Shown here: positions 1 to 7,264 of the stretch, piece by piece
How positions within the stretch are numbered: position 1 is the stretch's first letter
Layout: every line of letters starts with the position of its first letter
Origin: Lachnospiraceae bacterium UBA3863
GTDB lineage: Bacteria; Bacillota; Clostridia; Lachnospirales; Lachnospiraceae
Length of the DNA stretch: 22,452 nucleotides
Direction of reading: 5' to 3'
Assembly (NCBI GenBank): GCA_002392385.1
Contig: DGGX01000192.1
Span: forward strand, 1 to 22,452
Made by a program: the position numbers and the translations under genes
Notes under the pieces: generated by a model
What the model was told of the DNA's origin: nothing
The model's database searches: none
What the model saw: only the letters and a program-made list of their open reading frames with translations

Positions 1-184
1 GGTAGGCCATGATGGCCATATGCCATGCGTGCTCCGCGTCATTTTCCTTGCGCCCGTGGCCGGTCAGGGATGTCTGGCGGAAGATGTTCTTCTCCTTGTC
101 CAGCTCCAGGGCAAAAGCGATCTGTCTGTCAAGGCGGTCTCTCATCTGGTGGTCCATATCTGCAGGTCTCTGCCCACTGTTCAC
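1..184 (-). CDS. HD-domain hydrolase, N-terminal part (runs off the left edge)
   Basis: Only the first ~60 residues are in the window. The translation contains LDKEKNIFRQTSLTGHGRKE followed by NDAEHAWHMAIMAY, the characteristic start of a Firmicutes HD-domain family related to YfbR-type nucleotidases: the His of the AEHAWH segment is the first metal ligand of the HD fold. The remaining HD residues lie outside. Two starts are possible. The GTG at 184 is preceded by AGGGAG seven bases upstream and I prefer it; the ATG at 157 has a weaker site. It follows the D-2-hydroxyacid dehydrogenase gene on the same strand, with a G/C-rich stem-loop in the 58-bp gap. Family membership is fairly sure; the substrate is unknown. 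Confidence 0.7.
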   Translation of the reverse strand, partial: MNSGQRPADMDHQMRDRLDRQIAFALELDKEKNIFRQTSLTGHGRKENDAEHAWHMAIMAY

Positions 185-209
185 AGTTTTTCTCCCTTAC
201 AGGACTTAT

Positions 210-231
210 GAGGGGGGATGGTTCCCCCCTC
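210..231 (-). terminator. G/C stem-loop between dehydrogenase and HD gene
   Basis: A perfect 9-bp inverted repeat (GAGGGGGGA / TCCCCCCTC) with a 4-nt loop lies just downstream of the D-2-hydroxyacid dehydrogenase stop. There is no T-tract on either side, so it is a weak terminator or an mRNA-stabilising hairpin rather than a textbook intrinsic terminator. Confidence 0.4.
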
Positions 232-242
232 GTAAATACAGG

Positions 243-1211
243 TCACTTGTTCACGACATTGATCGGTGTTCCCGCGAGGAAGGCACGAATGTTGTCCGCG
301 GTGATGTCCATGATGCGCTGGCGGGCTGCCTGTGCCGCCCAGGAGATGTGGGGGGTGATCAGGCAGTTCTTCGCGGTCAGAAGCGGGTTGTCGCCCCTGA
401 TGGGCTCGGTGGAGACCACGTCGAGGCCGGCGGCGTAGATCTTTCCGCTGTTAAGGGCGTCCGCCAGATCCTGCTCCACAACCAGTTGGCCGCGGCTGTT
501 GTTGATCAGGATGACACCGTCCTTCATCTTGGCGATGTTGTCCCTGTTGATCAGGCCTTCTGTCTCCGGGAAGAGGGGGCAGTGAAGGAAGATCACATCC
601 GCCTCGGAGAAAAGGGTATCCTGGTCGACATAGGCGTCGGCGATGGCCCTGCCGCTCTCGTTGGGATACTTGTCGCTGACGATGACGCGCATGTCCATGG
701 CCTTCAGGATCCTGCCGGTGGCCTGGCCGATCCGGCCGAAACCGATGATGCCGGCGGTCTTTCCGTGGAGCTCGATCATGGGATAGTCCCAGAAGCACCA
801 GTCGTCGTTGTGCTCCCAGCGGCCTTCCTTGACGGCCTGGTCATGGGCGCCGTAGTGGGCGCAGATCTCCAGGAGGAGGCCGACGGCGTACTGGCCGACG
901 ATCTGCGTCCCGTAGGTGGGGACGTTGAGGACTGCGATCCCCTTCTCCTTAGCATAATTGTAATCCACCACGTTGTAGCCGGTGGCAAGGACGGCGACTG
1001 CCTTCAGGTCCGGGCAGCGGTCCATGATCTGCGCGGAGATCGGTGTCTTGTTGATGACCGCGATATCAGCGCCCTGCAGCCGCTCCGCGATGAGGGGGGA
1101 CTCTTCATAGGAGGTCCTGTCATATACCACAACTTCCCCGAACGCCTCCAGCGGGGCCCAGGAGAGATCTCCCGGATTCTCTGTATATCCATCCAATACT
1201 ACGATCTTCAT
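243..1211 (-). CDS. D-2-hydroxyacid dehydrogenase (NAD-dependent, glycerate/hydroxypyruvate reductase-like)
   Basis: A 322-aa protein of the D-isomer-specific 2-hydroxyacid dehydrogenase family, which interconverts 2-oxoacids and D-2-hydroxyacids with NAD(P)H in the cytoplasm. Visible are the Rossmann dinucleotide motif GFGRIG (about residues 157-162), the substrate-binding stretch ATGYNVVD near residue 77, and the catalytic triad: Arg in NNSRG, Glu in VSTEP and His in TPHISWA. Length is normal. The start is taken as ATG at 1211, with GAGGT six bases upstream; an in-frame GTG immediately precedes it. The nearest relatives are usually called glycerate dehydrogenase or hydroxypyruvate reductase, but exact substrate cannot be read. 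Upstream on the same strand lie remnants of a permease and a VOC protein, suggesting a former catabolic operon. Confidence 0.88.
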   Translation of the reverse strand: MKIVVLDGYTENPGDLSWAPLEAFGEVVVYDRTSYEESPLIAERLQGADIAVINKTPISAQIMDRCPDLKAVAVLATGYNVVDYNYAKEKGIAVLNVPTYGTQIVGQYAVGLLLEICAHYGAHDQAVKEGRWEHNDDWCFWDYPMIELHGKTAGIIGFGRIGQATGRILKAMDMRVIVSDKYPNESGRAIADAYVDQDTLFSEADVIFLHCPLFPETEGLINRDNIAKMKDGVILINNSRGQLVVEQDLADALNSGKIYAAGLDVVSTEPIRGDNPLLTAKNCLITPHISWAAQAARQRIMDITADNIRAFLAGTPINVVNK

Positions 1212-1227
1212 CACGATACCTCACTCT

Positions 1228-1383
1228 TTATGATGCCGCGCGGAGGACGGTCCCGTGCGCGGTGTGTCTGTAGGCGAGAGCGGCGGCAGAAGCGATGGCC
1301 AGCACGCCGACATTGACTTTTCTCGCGAAACCGATGATGACGACTGCTACAAGAATTATAAGAGAAATTAACCCGATATCCAT
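1228..1383 (-). pseudogene. Permease N-terminal remnant
   Basis: A well-made start (GGGGAGGAG seven bases before ATG at 1383) opens a 51-residue frame beginning MDIGLISLIILVAVVIIGFA and continuing RKVNVGVLAIASAAALAY. This is one hydrophobic helix, a basic loop, and the start of a second helix, as at the N-terminus of SLC13/C4-dicarboxylate-type permeases. After residue ~40 the sequence becomes polar (RHTAHGTVLRAAS) and stops 16 bp before the dehydrogenase start, where a full permease would need about 400 more residues. I infer that a deletion fused the permease start to the dehydrogenase upstream region. It could instead be a genuine small membrane peptide, but the second helix is cut short. 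The family assignment is tentative. Confidence 0.5.
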
Positions 1384-1402
1384 TATACTACTCCTCCCCT
1401 TT

Positions 1403-1555
<153 letters not shown>

Positions 1556-1586
1556 TTAGTTTTGCCCATTAATATGTGTTTTCAGT

Positions 1587-1629
1587 CCCTATAGAGGTGT
1601 ACTGCAATCTGCAGTACACCCTTATAGGG
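1587..1629. repeat. 20-nt-arm inverted repeat upstream of the fused TA gene
   Basis: Arms 1587-1606 and 1610-1629 pair with a 3-nt loop. The inner 11 bp (GGTGTACTGCA / TGCAGTACACC) and the outer 7 bp (CCCTATA / TATAGGG) are perfect, interrupted by one G.T wobble and one A-C mismatch. It marks the boundary between the decayed VOC fragment and the toxin-antitoxin island. It could be a transcription terminator-like hairpin, a regulator site or the trace of an insertion. Confidence 0.6.
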
Positions 1630-1689
1630 CTTCAAACATATCCCTGGCGTCTCCCGCAGATATTGAAATACAAATTTGGAATTTCGTAC

Positions 1690-1734
1690 TTGCAATAATT
1701 GTCGATCTGTTATACGATATGTTCCAACGTATAT
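1690..1734 (+). promoter_or_regulatory. Promoter with overlapping operator-like repeat for the TA fusion
   Basis: TTGCAA at 1690-1695 and TACGAT at 1713-1718 are separated by 17 bp, a reasonable sigma-70 type promoter. An inverted repeat TATACG (1711-1716) / CGTATA (1729-1734) covers the -10 element and the likely start site. Type II antitoxins of the RelB/DinJ kind bind such palindromes to repress their own operon, so autoregulation is a plausible inference. Confidence 0.45.
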
Positions 1735-1746
1735 ACAGACTCGCAG

Positions 1747-1779
1747 GGAGGATCGCACTTGCAAGGAGGATCGCACTTG
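1747..1779 (+). repeat. Tandem duplication of ribosome binding site plus start codon
   Basis: The 15-bp unit GGAGGATCGCACTTG occurs at 1747-1761 and again at 1765-1779, a period of 18 bp. Each copy carries a full GGAGG and an in-frame TTG, so the gene downstream has two equivalent initiation sites that differ by six residues. The second TTG gives the family-typical N-terminus MKTKTVTVRM. Confidence 0.75.
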
Positions 1780-2451
1780 AAAACAAAAACAGTAACTGTC
1801 CGAATGAGCCCTAAGATAAAGGAAGAGGTCGAGGAGATCCTGTGTCAGCTCGGCATATCTGCGTCTGTACTGATCAATGCGCTGTATCGTCAGATCGTCT
1901 ATACAAAAGGCATCCCCTTCCCGATCACGGTTCCGCATGAACCGCCGTCATTAGACTGCATCAGCAGTCCGGAGCTGCATGCACGGCTGTATCACAGCTA
2001 TGAGCAGTCCTTTCAAAGCGGGTACGTGGACAGGCCGGGAGAGGCTCTGAGTCCTTATGACCAGTTTTTCTCGGAACGGGGAGTCCCGGGCAGGGTGGAA
2101 CAGCGTTTCCAGACTTGCCCAAGGAACGGCTATGAGATCCTGATGACGCCGGATGTCCGAAAAGATGTGAGCAGGATCATGGATTACATCTCAAAGGATC
2201 TGTCTGCGCCTGCGAAGGCGCACGCCTGGGCCGGCATGCTCCGGCACTCGGTCCATACATTGTATCAGATGCCCCTGCGCTACGCTGTCTGCCGGCAGGA
2301 GCCCCTGCTCTCTCTGGAGATCCGCAAAGTCAAAACAGAGGAGTACTGCATCTTCTACCGTGTAGACCGACGGAAGCGGCAGGTCTTTATTCTGATGGTC
2401 CTGTGCGGCAGCCGATCCGTTTTCGACAGATACGCCGGGCAGAAGCATTGA
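1777..2451 (+). CDS. Antitoxin-toxin fusion: RelB/DinJ-type antitoxin joined to RelE/ParE-type toxin
   Basis: A 224-aa single frame containing both halves of a type II toxin-antitoxin pair. Residues 1-50 (KTVTVRMSPKIKEEVEEILC, then LGISASVLINALYRQIVYTK and GIPFPI) form the ribbon-helix-helix of RelB/DinJ antitoxins. Residues ~65-105 look like their toxin-wrapping tail. From residue ~118 (YEILMTPDVRKDVSRIMDYI ... MPLRYAV ... IRKVKTEEYCIFYRVD ... VFILMVLCGSR) the protein matches RelE/ParE toxins. In relatives these are two genes; here no stop separates them. A GTG at residue ~107 might allow separate toxin translation. Start is TTG 1777 with AGGAGG seven bases upstream; an equivalent TTG lies at 1759. 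The gene is more AT-rich than its neighbours, suggesting transfer. Toxin activity (mRNA cleavage or gyrase inhibition) is not decidable. A short hairpin (CCGGAA gag TTCCGG) follows the stop. Confidence 0.75.
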   Translation: MKTKTVTVRMSPKIKEEVEEILCQLGISASVLINALYRQIVYTKGIPFPITVPHEPPSLDCISSPELHARLYHSYEQSFQSGYVDRPGEALSPYDQFFSERGVPGRVEQRFQTCPRNGYEILMTPDVRKDVSRIMDYISKDLSAPAKAHAWAGMLRHSVHTLYQMPLRYAVCRQEPLLSLEIRKVKTEEYCIFYRVDRRKRQVFILMVLCGSRSVFDRYAGQKH

Positions 2452-2500
2452 CCGGAAGAGTTCCGGGAAGCTTCTGTCCGGCGGATGGATACAGGCGCTG

Positions 2501-4162
2501 TTAACAACCTTGGCGGGCAAGGTACTTCTGCAGCACTTCGAGCCCTTCGGGCGGCACGCACATGCGGTCGCCGCCCCTGAGGACCTCTGCGGCCACCTCG
2601 TCAAGTCCGAACCATTCGACGCTCTCGAGCTCGTCCTCCTGGATCCGGATCTCGTCGGGGGCGACGGGCTTGTCGTAGACGTAAACGAAGGCCACCTCGT
2701 CTTCGCGGAAGATCCGGCCGTGGAAATTGCCTTCAAAGAAGATCTGGCACCGGCCGGCATAGTGGAGGTCCTCGGGTGCCGCATGGATGCCCAGTTCCTC
2801 CTCCAGCTCTCTCCGGGCGCTGGGCAGGGGCTCGCAGCCGGCCTGGATATGGCCGGCGGAGGAGGTGTCATACATGCCGGGGAAGGAATCCTTGTTCATG
2901 CTGCGTTTCTGAAGAAGGACCTCCTGTCGGCCGTCCTCCGTCTCCCGGACGACCCAGATGTGGACGGTGCGGTGCCGCAGGCCGTACCGGTGGGCAATGC
3001 TTCTGGCCGCCGTCTCGCCGGTGGGGTTGCCGTCCGCGTCGCAGAGGTCGAAAACTTCCTCCGGTCCTCTGAACACACCGGTCTCCTCCAGGGTCCTGAC
3101 ATAGGCTTCCAGCCCCGCCCGGTCTGCTTCGGTGAAGCGGTCCTTGAGAGGACTGTCGATATCCAGCACGCCGGCGACGCTGCCGTCCGCAGCGTGGATG
3201 GGGATGACGATCTCCGCGTTCGATGCGCTGTCGCAGGCAATATGGCCGGGAAAAGCATGGACATCCGGCACCACGACGGTGCGGTCCTCAAGAGCGGCCG
3301 TGCCGCATACGCCCCGGCCCCAGGGGATCCGGATGCAGGCGGGGCGGCCCTGGAAGGGGCCGAGAAGGAGCTCCGGCCCGGCCGGTTCTGCCGCGGCTGC
3401 CGCGGCCTGTTCTCCCTGTTCCGCCGGGTCTCTTCGCAGGTAGAAGCCTGCCCAGTTCACATCGCCCAGGGCATCCCACAGAAGGGCCGCGGCATTGGAG
3501 AGAAGGGGCATCAGGGACGGCTCTTCCGCAGCGAATTCCCGGAGCTGGCAGGCCAGCAGGTCATAATCGGGAAGGGGCCTCTGGGCGAGGCGCGCCGCCG
3601 GCTCCTCGCCGCTCTTACCGTGCAGACGGGCATAGTAATCGTTAAAAATATCCAGATACTCCCGCTCCGCCTCTTCAAAGGGGCGGACCTCCAGATCGGG
3701 CACGATATGAAAGGACGGCTTCTCCCCGCTGCGCTCGTTGTGAAGCAGGTAACGCAGATCATACCAGAGGGCCCCGTCGTCGATCTCCCGCACCTGCGCC
3801 GCCTCCGCGGCGGTCAGGTCCGAACCCAGAAAACGGGTGTAGATCATGGACAGGAGACGGTCCTCGTGTTCCCGGTAACCGGCCAGGTCCTGCTTGAAGG
3901 GCCGGGGCACATCGGACAGATAGCATTCACTGGCGTCATGCAGGAGGCAGGCCAGCACCAGTCTGTCCGGCCACTGCCTGGCCGCCGCCTCTCTGGCGCA
4001 GACGATGCAGTGCTCCGCCACCGACCAGAACCTGCTCACGTGCCCGTTCCCCCGGCACAGAAGGGAGAGGGCGTGCGCCACGTCCTCGATCCGGATCCCC
4101 TCCGGGTCCGGCTGCGTGGGATAAAAGCGAATGCCCGTATAGGTTGTAATATAATCTGCCAT
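2501..4162 (-). CDS. Three-domain fusion: HD hydrolase, free methionine-R-sulfoxide reductase (GAF), Nudix hydrolase
   Basis: A 553-aa protein. Residues 1-185 are an HD-type phosphohydrolase (YfbR-like: VAEH near 50, LLHDASE near 75, later REIDDGALWYD). Residues ~195-365 match free methionine-(R)-sulfoxide reductase, the GAF-fold fRMsr: NWAGFY, LLLGPFQGRPACIRIPWGRG, VCGTAA, PDVHAFPGHIACDSASNAE and GVLDIDSP, with the three conserved cysteines at about 276, 286 and 310. Residues ~367-553 are a Nudix hydrolase of the isopentenyl-diphosphate-isomerase-like type, with the Nudix helix RELEEELGI after GHIQAGCEPLPSAR. The position of the first box Glu is Cys, with Glu next to it. Start is ATG 4162 with GGAGGT five bases upstream. 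The three parts are normally separate proteins; together they suggest a nucleotide- and methionine-damage repair protein. No frameshift or stop interrupts the joins. Confidence 0.85.
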   Translation of the reverse strand: MADYITTYTGIRFYPTQPDPEGIRIEDVAHALSLLCRGNGHVSRFWSVAEHCIVCAREAAARQWPDRLVLACLLHDASECYLSDVPRPFKQDLAGYREHEDRLLSMIYTRFLGSDLTAAEAAQVREIDDGALWYDLRYLLHNERSGEKPSFHIVPDLEVRPFEEAEREYLDIFNDYYARLHGKSGEEPAARLAQRPLPDYDLLACQLREFAAEEPSLMPLLSNAAALLWDALGDVNWAGFYLRRDPAEQGEQAAAAAAEPAGPELLLGPFQGRPACIRIPWGRGVCGTAALEDRTVVVPDVHAFPGHIACDSASNAEIVIPIHAADGSVAGVLDIDSPLKDRFTEADRAGLEAYVRTLEETGVFRGPEEVFDLCDADGNPTGETAARSIAHRYGLRHRTVHIWVVRETEDGRQEVLLQKRSMNKDSFPGMYDTSSAGHIQAGCEPLPSARRELEEELGIHAAPEDLHYAGRCQIFFEGNFHGRIFREDEVAFVYVYDKPVAPDEIRIQEDELESVEWFGLDEVAAEVLRGGDRMCVPPEGLEVLQKYLARQGC

Positions 4163-4224
4163 CAAACACCTCCCGGCACATATCTGAAACTCCGTCCATC
4201 ATAACACAAACCGGACCGCCAGAC

Positions 4225-4267
4225 AAAAAAGAGACCGCCGCCCGCGGGCATGATCTCCCGCGGCGGC
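4225..4267 (-). terminator. Intrinsic terminator of the acyl-transfer operon
   Basis: Read on the minus strand, a very GC-rich stem (CCGCCGCGGGAG pairing imperfectly with CCCGCGGGCGGCGG, 4234-4265) is followed by TCTC and six T residues (complement of 4225-4230). It lies 60 bp after the SGNH gene stop and is the only strong terminator between 4162 and 10088, so it most likely ends the five-gene operon. Confidence 0.75.
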
Positions 4268-4326
4268 AGTCCTTCCGTATCTTATCTGTTTTTCTGCTGT
4301 TCTGATCCTGCTATGCCCTTCTGATC

Positions 4327-5409
4327 CTACTGACCTTTTTCCTCCGCCTCTTTCTGCTTCTCCAGCTCCTTGCGGACGTCGGCAAAATTCTTGCCCCGCA
4401 TGTCCTCCACCAGCTGCTCGTAGGCGGGGACCTCCTCCTCCCAGTCCCGGAAGCGGTCGTCGCCCCGGTGATCCGTGAAGGTAAGGCCGGTCGTCTCCTG
4501 CACCCGCTCCGTCAGGAAGAGGGTGTTGAGGGCCGCCCCGTATACGTTGAGGTGGTCGCCTCCGTCGCTGGTGTGGGCGCTCCAGTCGATCCCCATCTCA
4601 TCCGCATAATCATTGAGATCGATGTAGGGCACGTTTTCTTCCCTGGCGAAGGCCTCCAGCACTTCCTTCCTGGGCAGGTTGTAGTTCTCCGGGGAGACCG
4701 CGCTGTAGAGAACCAGGGTGATGCCGTTCTTCCGGCAGAAGGCGTGGATCCGGCGGAAGAGGAATCGGTTGAAGGCCGGCACGGCGGTCTTGTAGTGGTC
4801 GTCCATGGGCCGGTCCGTCATATAATCCGCCGGTCCCTCGTAGGGCCGGGACTTGCCGTTTACGATATAGCCGCGGTGATAGATCATGATCCCCGGCTCC
4901 TCCACCGCTTTTTTCCAGATACTGTGAAAACGCAGGAAGTCAAAGGTGTGGTAGAGGGGCATGGACACGGTCTCCTGCATCTCCGTCTTCCGCTCATAGC
5001 GGAGCAGGGGCAGGGCCTCCATCATGAGGCAGACCGGCTTCTGGCGGCTGCAGGCCTCTTCCACTGCATAGACCGCCTCGATCATCCGCAGGCCGTCCAT
5101 GCCGATGTTGAAGGAGGTGTACCCTCTCTCCTTCCAGAGCTCCACGGGAGAGTAGGAGGACAGGCTGAGGCTGTCTCCCAGGTTCATGATGTCGATCGTG
5201 TCCTCCGCCTGTCCCCGCATCTGCGCGGCTCGGGCATTGCGGTTCTGGATCAGCTTCCTGTCAAACCAGAGGGCCGGCCTCATCAGGGCGGAGGCTATGG
5301 CGATCAGGACCAGAAGGAGGGCCAGAAATCCAGCGATCCTTGCCTTCTCCCTTCCGGTAAGCGTATGCTTTTTATTTCCGTCAATTCCCATATTCTCAGA
5401 ACCCCGCAT
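4327..5409 (-). CDS. Membrane-anchored SGNH-type acyltransferase, DltD-like
   Basis: Up to 360 aa. A single hydrophobic helix (about residues 25-43: IAGFLALLLVLIAIASALM) preceded by basic residues anchors the protein with its catalytic domain outside. NLGDSLS (Ser at ~80) is the SGNH block I serine, and DGGDHLNVYGA (His ~286) is the C-terminal block with the catalytic His and nearby Asp residues. This is the layout of DltD and related transferases that take an acyl group from an MBOAT partner and place it on a surface polymer. The gene overlaps the end of the MBOAT gene if it starts at ATG 5409; an alternative ATG at 5391 would begin MGIDGNKK. Neither has a strong ribosome binding site, implying translational coupling. 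The charged C-terminal tail (ADVRKELEKQKEAEEKGQ) is probably an exposed helix. The polymer acceptor is unknown. Confidence 0.72.
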   Translation of the reverse strand: MRGSENMGIDGNKKHTLTGREKARIAGFLALLLVLIAIASALMRPALWFDRKLIQNRNARAAQMRGQAEDTIDIMNLGDSLSLSSYSPVELWKERGYTSFNIGMDGLRMIEAVYAVEEACSRQKPVCLMMEALPLLRYERKTEMQETVSMPLYHTFDFLRFHSIWKKAVEEPGIMIYHRGYIVNGKSRPYEGPADYMTDRPMDDHYKTAVPAFNRFLFRRIHAFCRKNGITLVLYSAVSPENYNLPRKEVLEAFAREENVPYIDLNDYADEMGIDWSAHTSDGGDHLNVYGAALNTLFLTERVQETTGLTFTDHRGDDRFRDWEEEVPAYEQLVEDMRGKNFADVRKELEKQKEAEEKGQ

Positions 5410-7009
5410 AGATCAGATCCACCGCCTGATACCCGGCTCCGTAGGCGCCGAAGAGCAGGATGGTGAAGATCAGCACATAGTAGGCCGCCCAGCGCACGGG
5501 AAAACCCGCCTCAAGGACACCCTTCCGGATATCCTTTCCGTTTTCCTTCATGAAGCCGGCGATCCAGACCAGGATGCTGCCGGCGATGATCACCATGATC
5601 TCTCCCCGGGTGATCTTGGGCGGCAGATGCAGCCAGATATCGCTGATGTGAAAATCTTCAAAGATGCTGAAAAACATGTGGAAGCCGGCCAGGAGGCTCT
5701 TAGCGTTGAAAAACAGCTCCCCGATAAATACGATCACCCAGGTCTTTAAGGTCCGCAGGACCCGCAGCCACACCGCGTTCTCCGGAATGTGGAGACGCTG
5801 GTTGCGCCAGGCCTTAAAGGACTCCAGCAGGACGCCCGCCAGCAGGATCACGAAATAGTAGAGACCATAGAATACATACTGCCAGCCGGCGCCGTGCCAG
5901 ATGCCGGTGGCCAGCCAGACGGGCAGGAGGGCCGCGGCGGACGTTGCCGCCATGGAGATATACTTCCCGTGCTTCTTATACTTCTTCCGAAGAGTCTTGT
6001 TGAGGTTTTTTACAAAGGAAGACGTGGTGACCGGATAGAAGACATAGTTCTTGAACCAGGTGCCCAGGCTCATGTGCCACCGGCGCCAGAACTCCGCGGG
6101 ACTCTGGGCGGAGAAGGGCTGGCGGAAGTTCTCCGGCAGCTCGATGCCGAACAGGCGGCCGCTGCCGATGACGATGTCGATGCTTCCCGAGAACTCACAG
6201 TAGAGCTGGACCGTGTAGGCCACCGCCATCAGCACGACCAGTGACCCGTGATACTTCTGGTACTCCGCGAACATGGGATTGACCAGATAGCTGAGGCGGT
6301 CAGAGATCACCATCTTCTTGAAGAGGCCCACCAGGATCCGCAGGAAGCCCTCATTCAGGCTGTCCATCCTCAGGGGCTCCCCCGAGAAGAGCTGGTCCGC
6401 CGTGTCCTGGTAGCGGGCGATGGGGCCCTCCATGATCTGGGGGAAGAAGCTCAGGAAGAGGGCGAGCCGGCCGAAATGCCTGTCCGCCTCCAGTCTCTCC
6501 CAGTAGATGTCCGCCAGGTATCCCACCGCTTCCAGGGTATAAAAAGAGATCCCCATGGGGAAGAGCACCTTCACCACCGGCAGCTTCAGGGACAGGCGGG
6601 ACAGAAGGCTGTTCAGATTCTGTGCCGCGAAATTATAGTATTGTACATAGAAGAGGATCCCGAGAAGGACCAGGATGCCCAGGAGCAGGACCCGCAGGCG
6701 TCTGGTGCGGAAACGCTGACGGCATTCCGTCCGCGCGGTCCGCAGCTCCGCGCCGCTGATGCCGCTCTGCTTCAGTTCCCCGACCTGCGCCTCGCACTGC
6801 TGTCTGAGTCTGTCCAGCCACAGACCCATGCCCCAGGTCCAGGCTTCTGTGGCGATCAACAGCAGGAGCAGCCATCTGCTCAGGGTAGCATACATGAACC
6901 AGCTGGCGCACAGGAGAACCAGCCACCGTTTCTCCCTGGGCGCGACGCCGTAGACGAGCAGCGTCAGGGGGAGAAACAGCAGCAGGTACACATTCATGTA
7001 GATGGCCAT
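5396..7009 (-). CDS. MBOAT-family membrane O-acyltransferase with C-terminal acyl-shuttle-like hexapeptide (DltB/AlgI-like)
   Basis: A 537-aa polytopic membrane protein. Hallmarks are PMGISFYTLEAVGYLADIY (~151-169), EGPIARY, ENFRQPFSAQSPAEFWRRWH (His ~312), and TGIWHGAGWQYVFYG, with the invariant catalytic His at ~372. Such enzymes pass an acyl group from an intracellular carrier thioester to an acceptor on the outer face. Residues ~65-105 form a soluble charged insertion (RQQCEAQVGELKQSGISGAE onward) after the second or third helix. The last six residues are LIYAGF. This resembles the Tyr-containing C-terminal acyl-shuttle hexapeptide that in Dlt systems sits on DltX and in other systems is fused to the MBOAT; here it is fused and no dltX is present. 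It starts 4 bp after the carrier-protein stop. DltB versus AlgI subtype cannot be settled by eye. Confidence 0.85.
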   Translation of the reverse strand: MAIYMNVYLLLFLPLTLLVYGVAPREKRWLVLLCASWFMYATLSRWLLLLLIATEAWTWGMGLWLDRLRQQCEAQVGELKQSGISGAELRTARTECRQRFRTRRLRVLLLGILVLLGILFYVQYYNFAAQNLNSLLSRLSLKLPVVKVLFPMGISFYTLEAVGYLADIYWERLEADRHFGRLALFLSFFPQIMEGPIARYQDTADQLFSGEPLRMDSLNEGFLRILVGLFKKMVISDRLSYLVNPMFAEYQKYHGSLVVLMAVAYTVQLYCEFSGSIDIVIGSGRLFGIELPENFRQPFSAQSPAEFWRRWHMSLGTWFKNYVFYPVTTSSFVKNLNKTLRKKYKKHGKYISMAATSAAALLPVWLATGIWHGAGWQYVFYGLYYFVILLAGVLLESFKAWRNQRLHIPENAVWLRVLRTLKTWVIVFIGELFFNAKSLLAGFHMFFSIFEDFHISDIWLHLPPKITRGEIMVIIAGSILVWIAGFMKENGKDIRKGVLEAGFPVRWAAYYVLIFTILLFGAYGAGYQAVDLIYAGF

Positions 7010-7013
7010 GCGC

Positions 7014-7241
7014 TCAGCTTTCCTGCAGTCTCTGGATCATCCTCCACATGGCCTGGGCGGAGTTGAAATTCTCCGGCGTCATTTCCGCTGCCTCCACCTC
7101 GATGTCGAAGGCGTCCTCGATCTCCGCGATCAGGGTGATGATACCAAAGGAATCCAGGATATGATCGTCGATCAGGGCGGTCTCCTTCTCATAGTCCACG
7201 GTATCGTCTATCTCCCGCAGGATCTCCAACAGTCTGTCCAT
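7014..7241 (-). CDS. Acyl/aminoacyl carrier protein, DltC-like
   Basis: A 75-aa acidic, helical protein. The phosphopantetheine attachment site is DSFGIITLIAEIEDAFDIEV, with Ser ~31 as the modified residue; the DSFG form is like DltC and D-alanyl carriers, rather than the DSL of fatty-acid carriers. AAG-GAG lies 10 bp upstream of ATG 7241. It is the third gene of the operon and would hold the substrate activated by the adenylating enzyme at 8517-10088 and hand it to the MBOAT encoded immediately downstream. Modification by a phosphopantetheinyl transferase encoded elsewhere is required. Confidence 0.85.
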   Translation of the reverse strand: MDRLLEILREIDDTVDYEKETALIDDHILDSFGIITLIAEIEDAFDIEVEAAEMTPENFNSAQAMWRMIQRLQES

Positions 7242-7264
7242 TTTTAAAGCTCTCCTTTCTGCGG

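Noticed and set aside
1582..1938. 118-aa minus-strand ORF across the TA promoter region
   Set aside because: It overlaps the promoter, the repeat and the antitoxin coding region on the opposite strand and has no family features.
2510..4204. 564-aa open frame on the plus strand opposite the HD-GAF-Nudix gene
   Set aside because: It is a mirror of a GC-rich real gene, has no ribosome binding site or recognisable domain, and the minus-strand protein has three clear domains with a good start.
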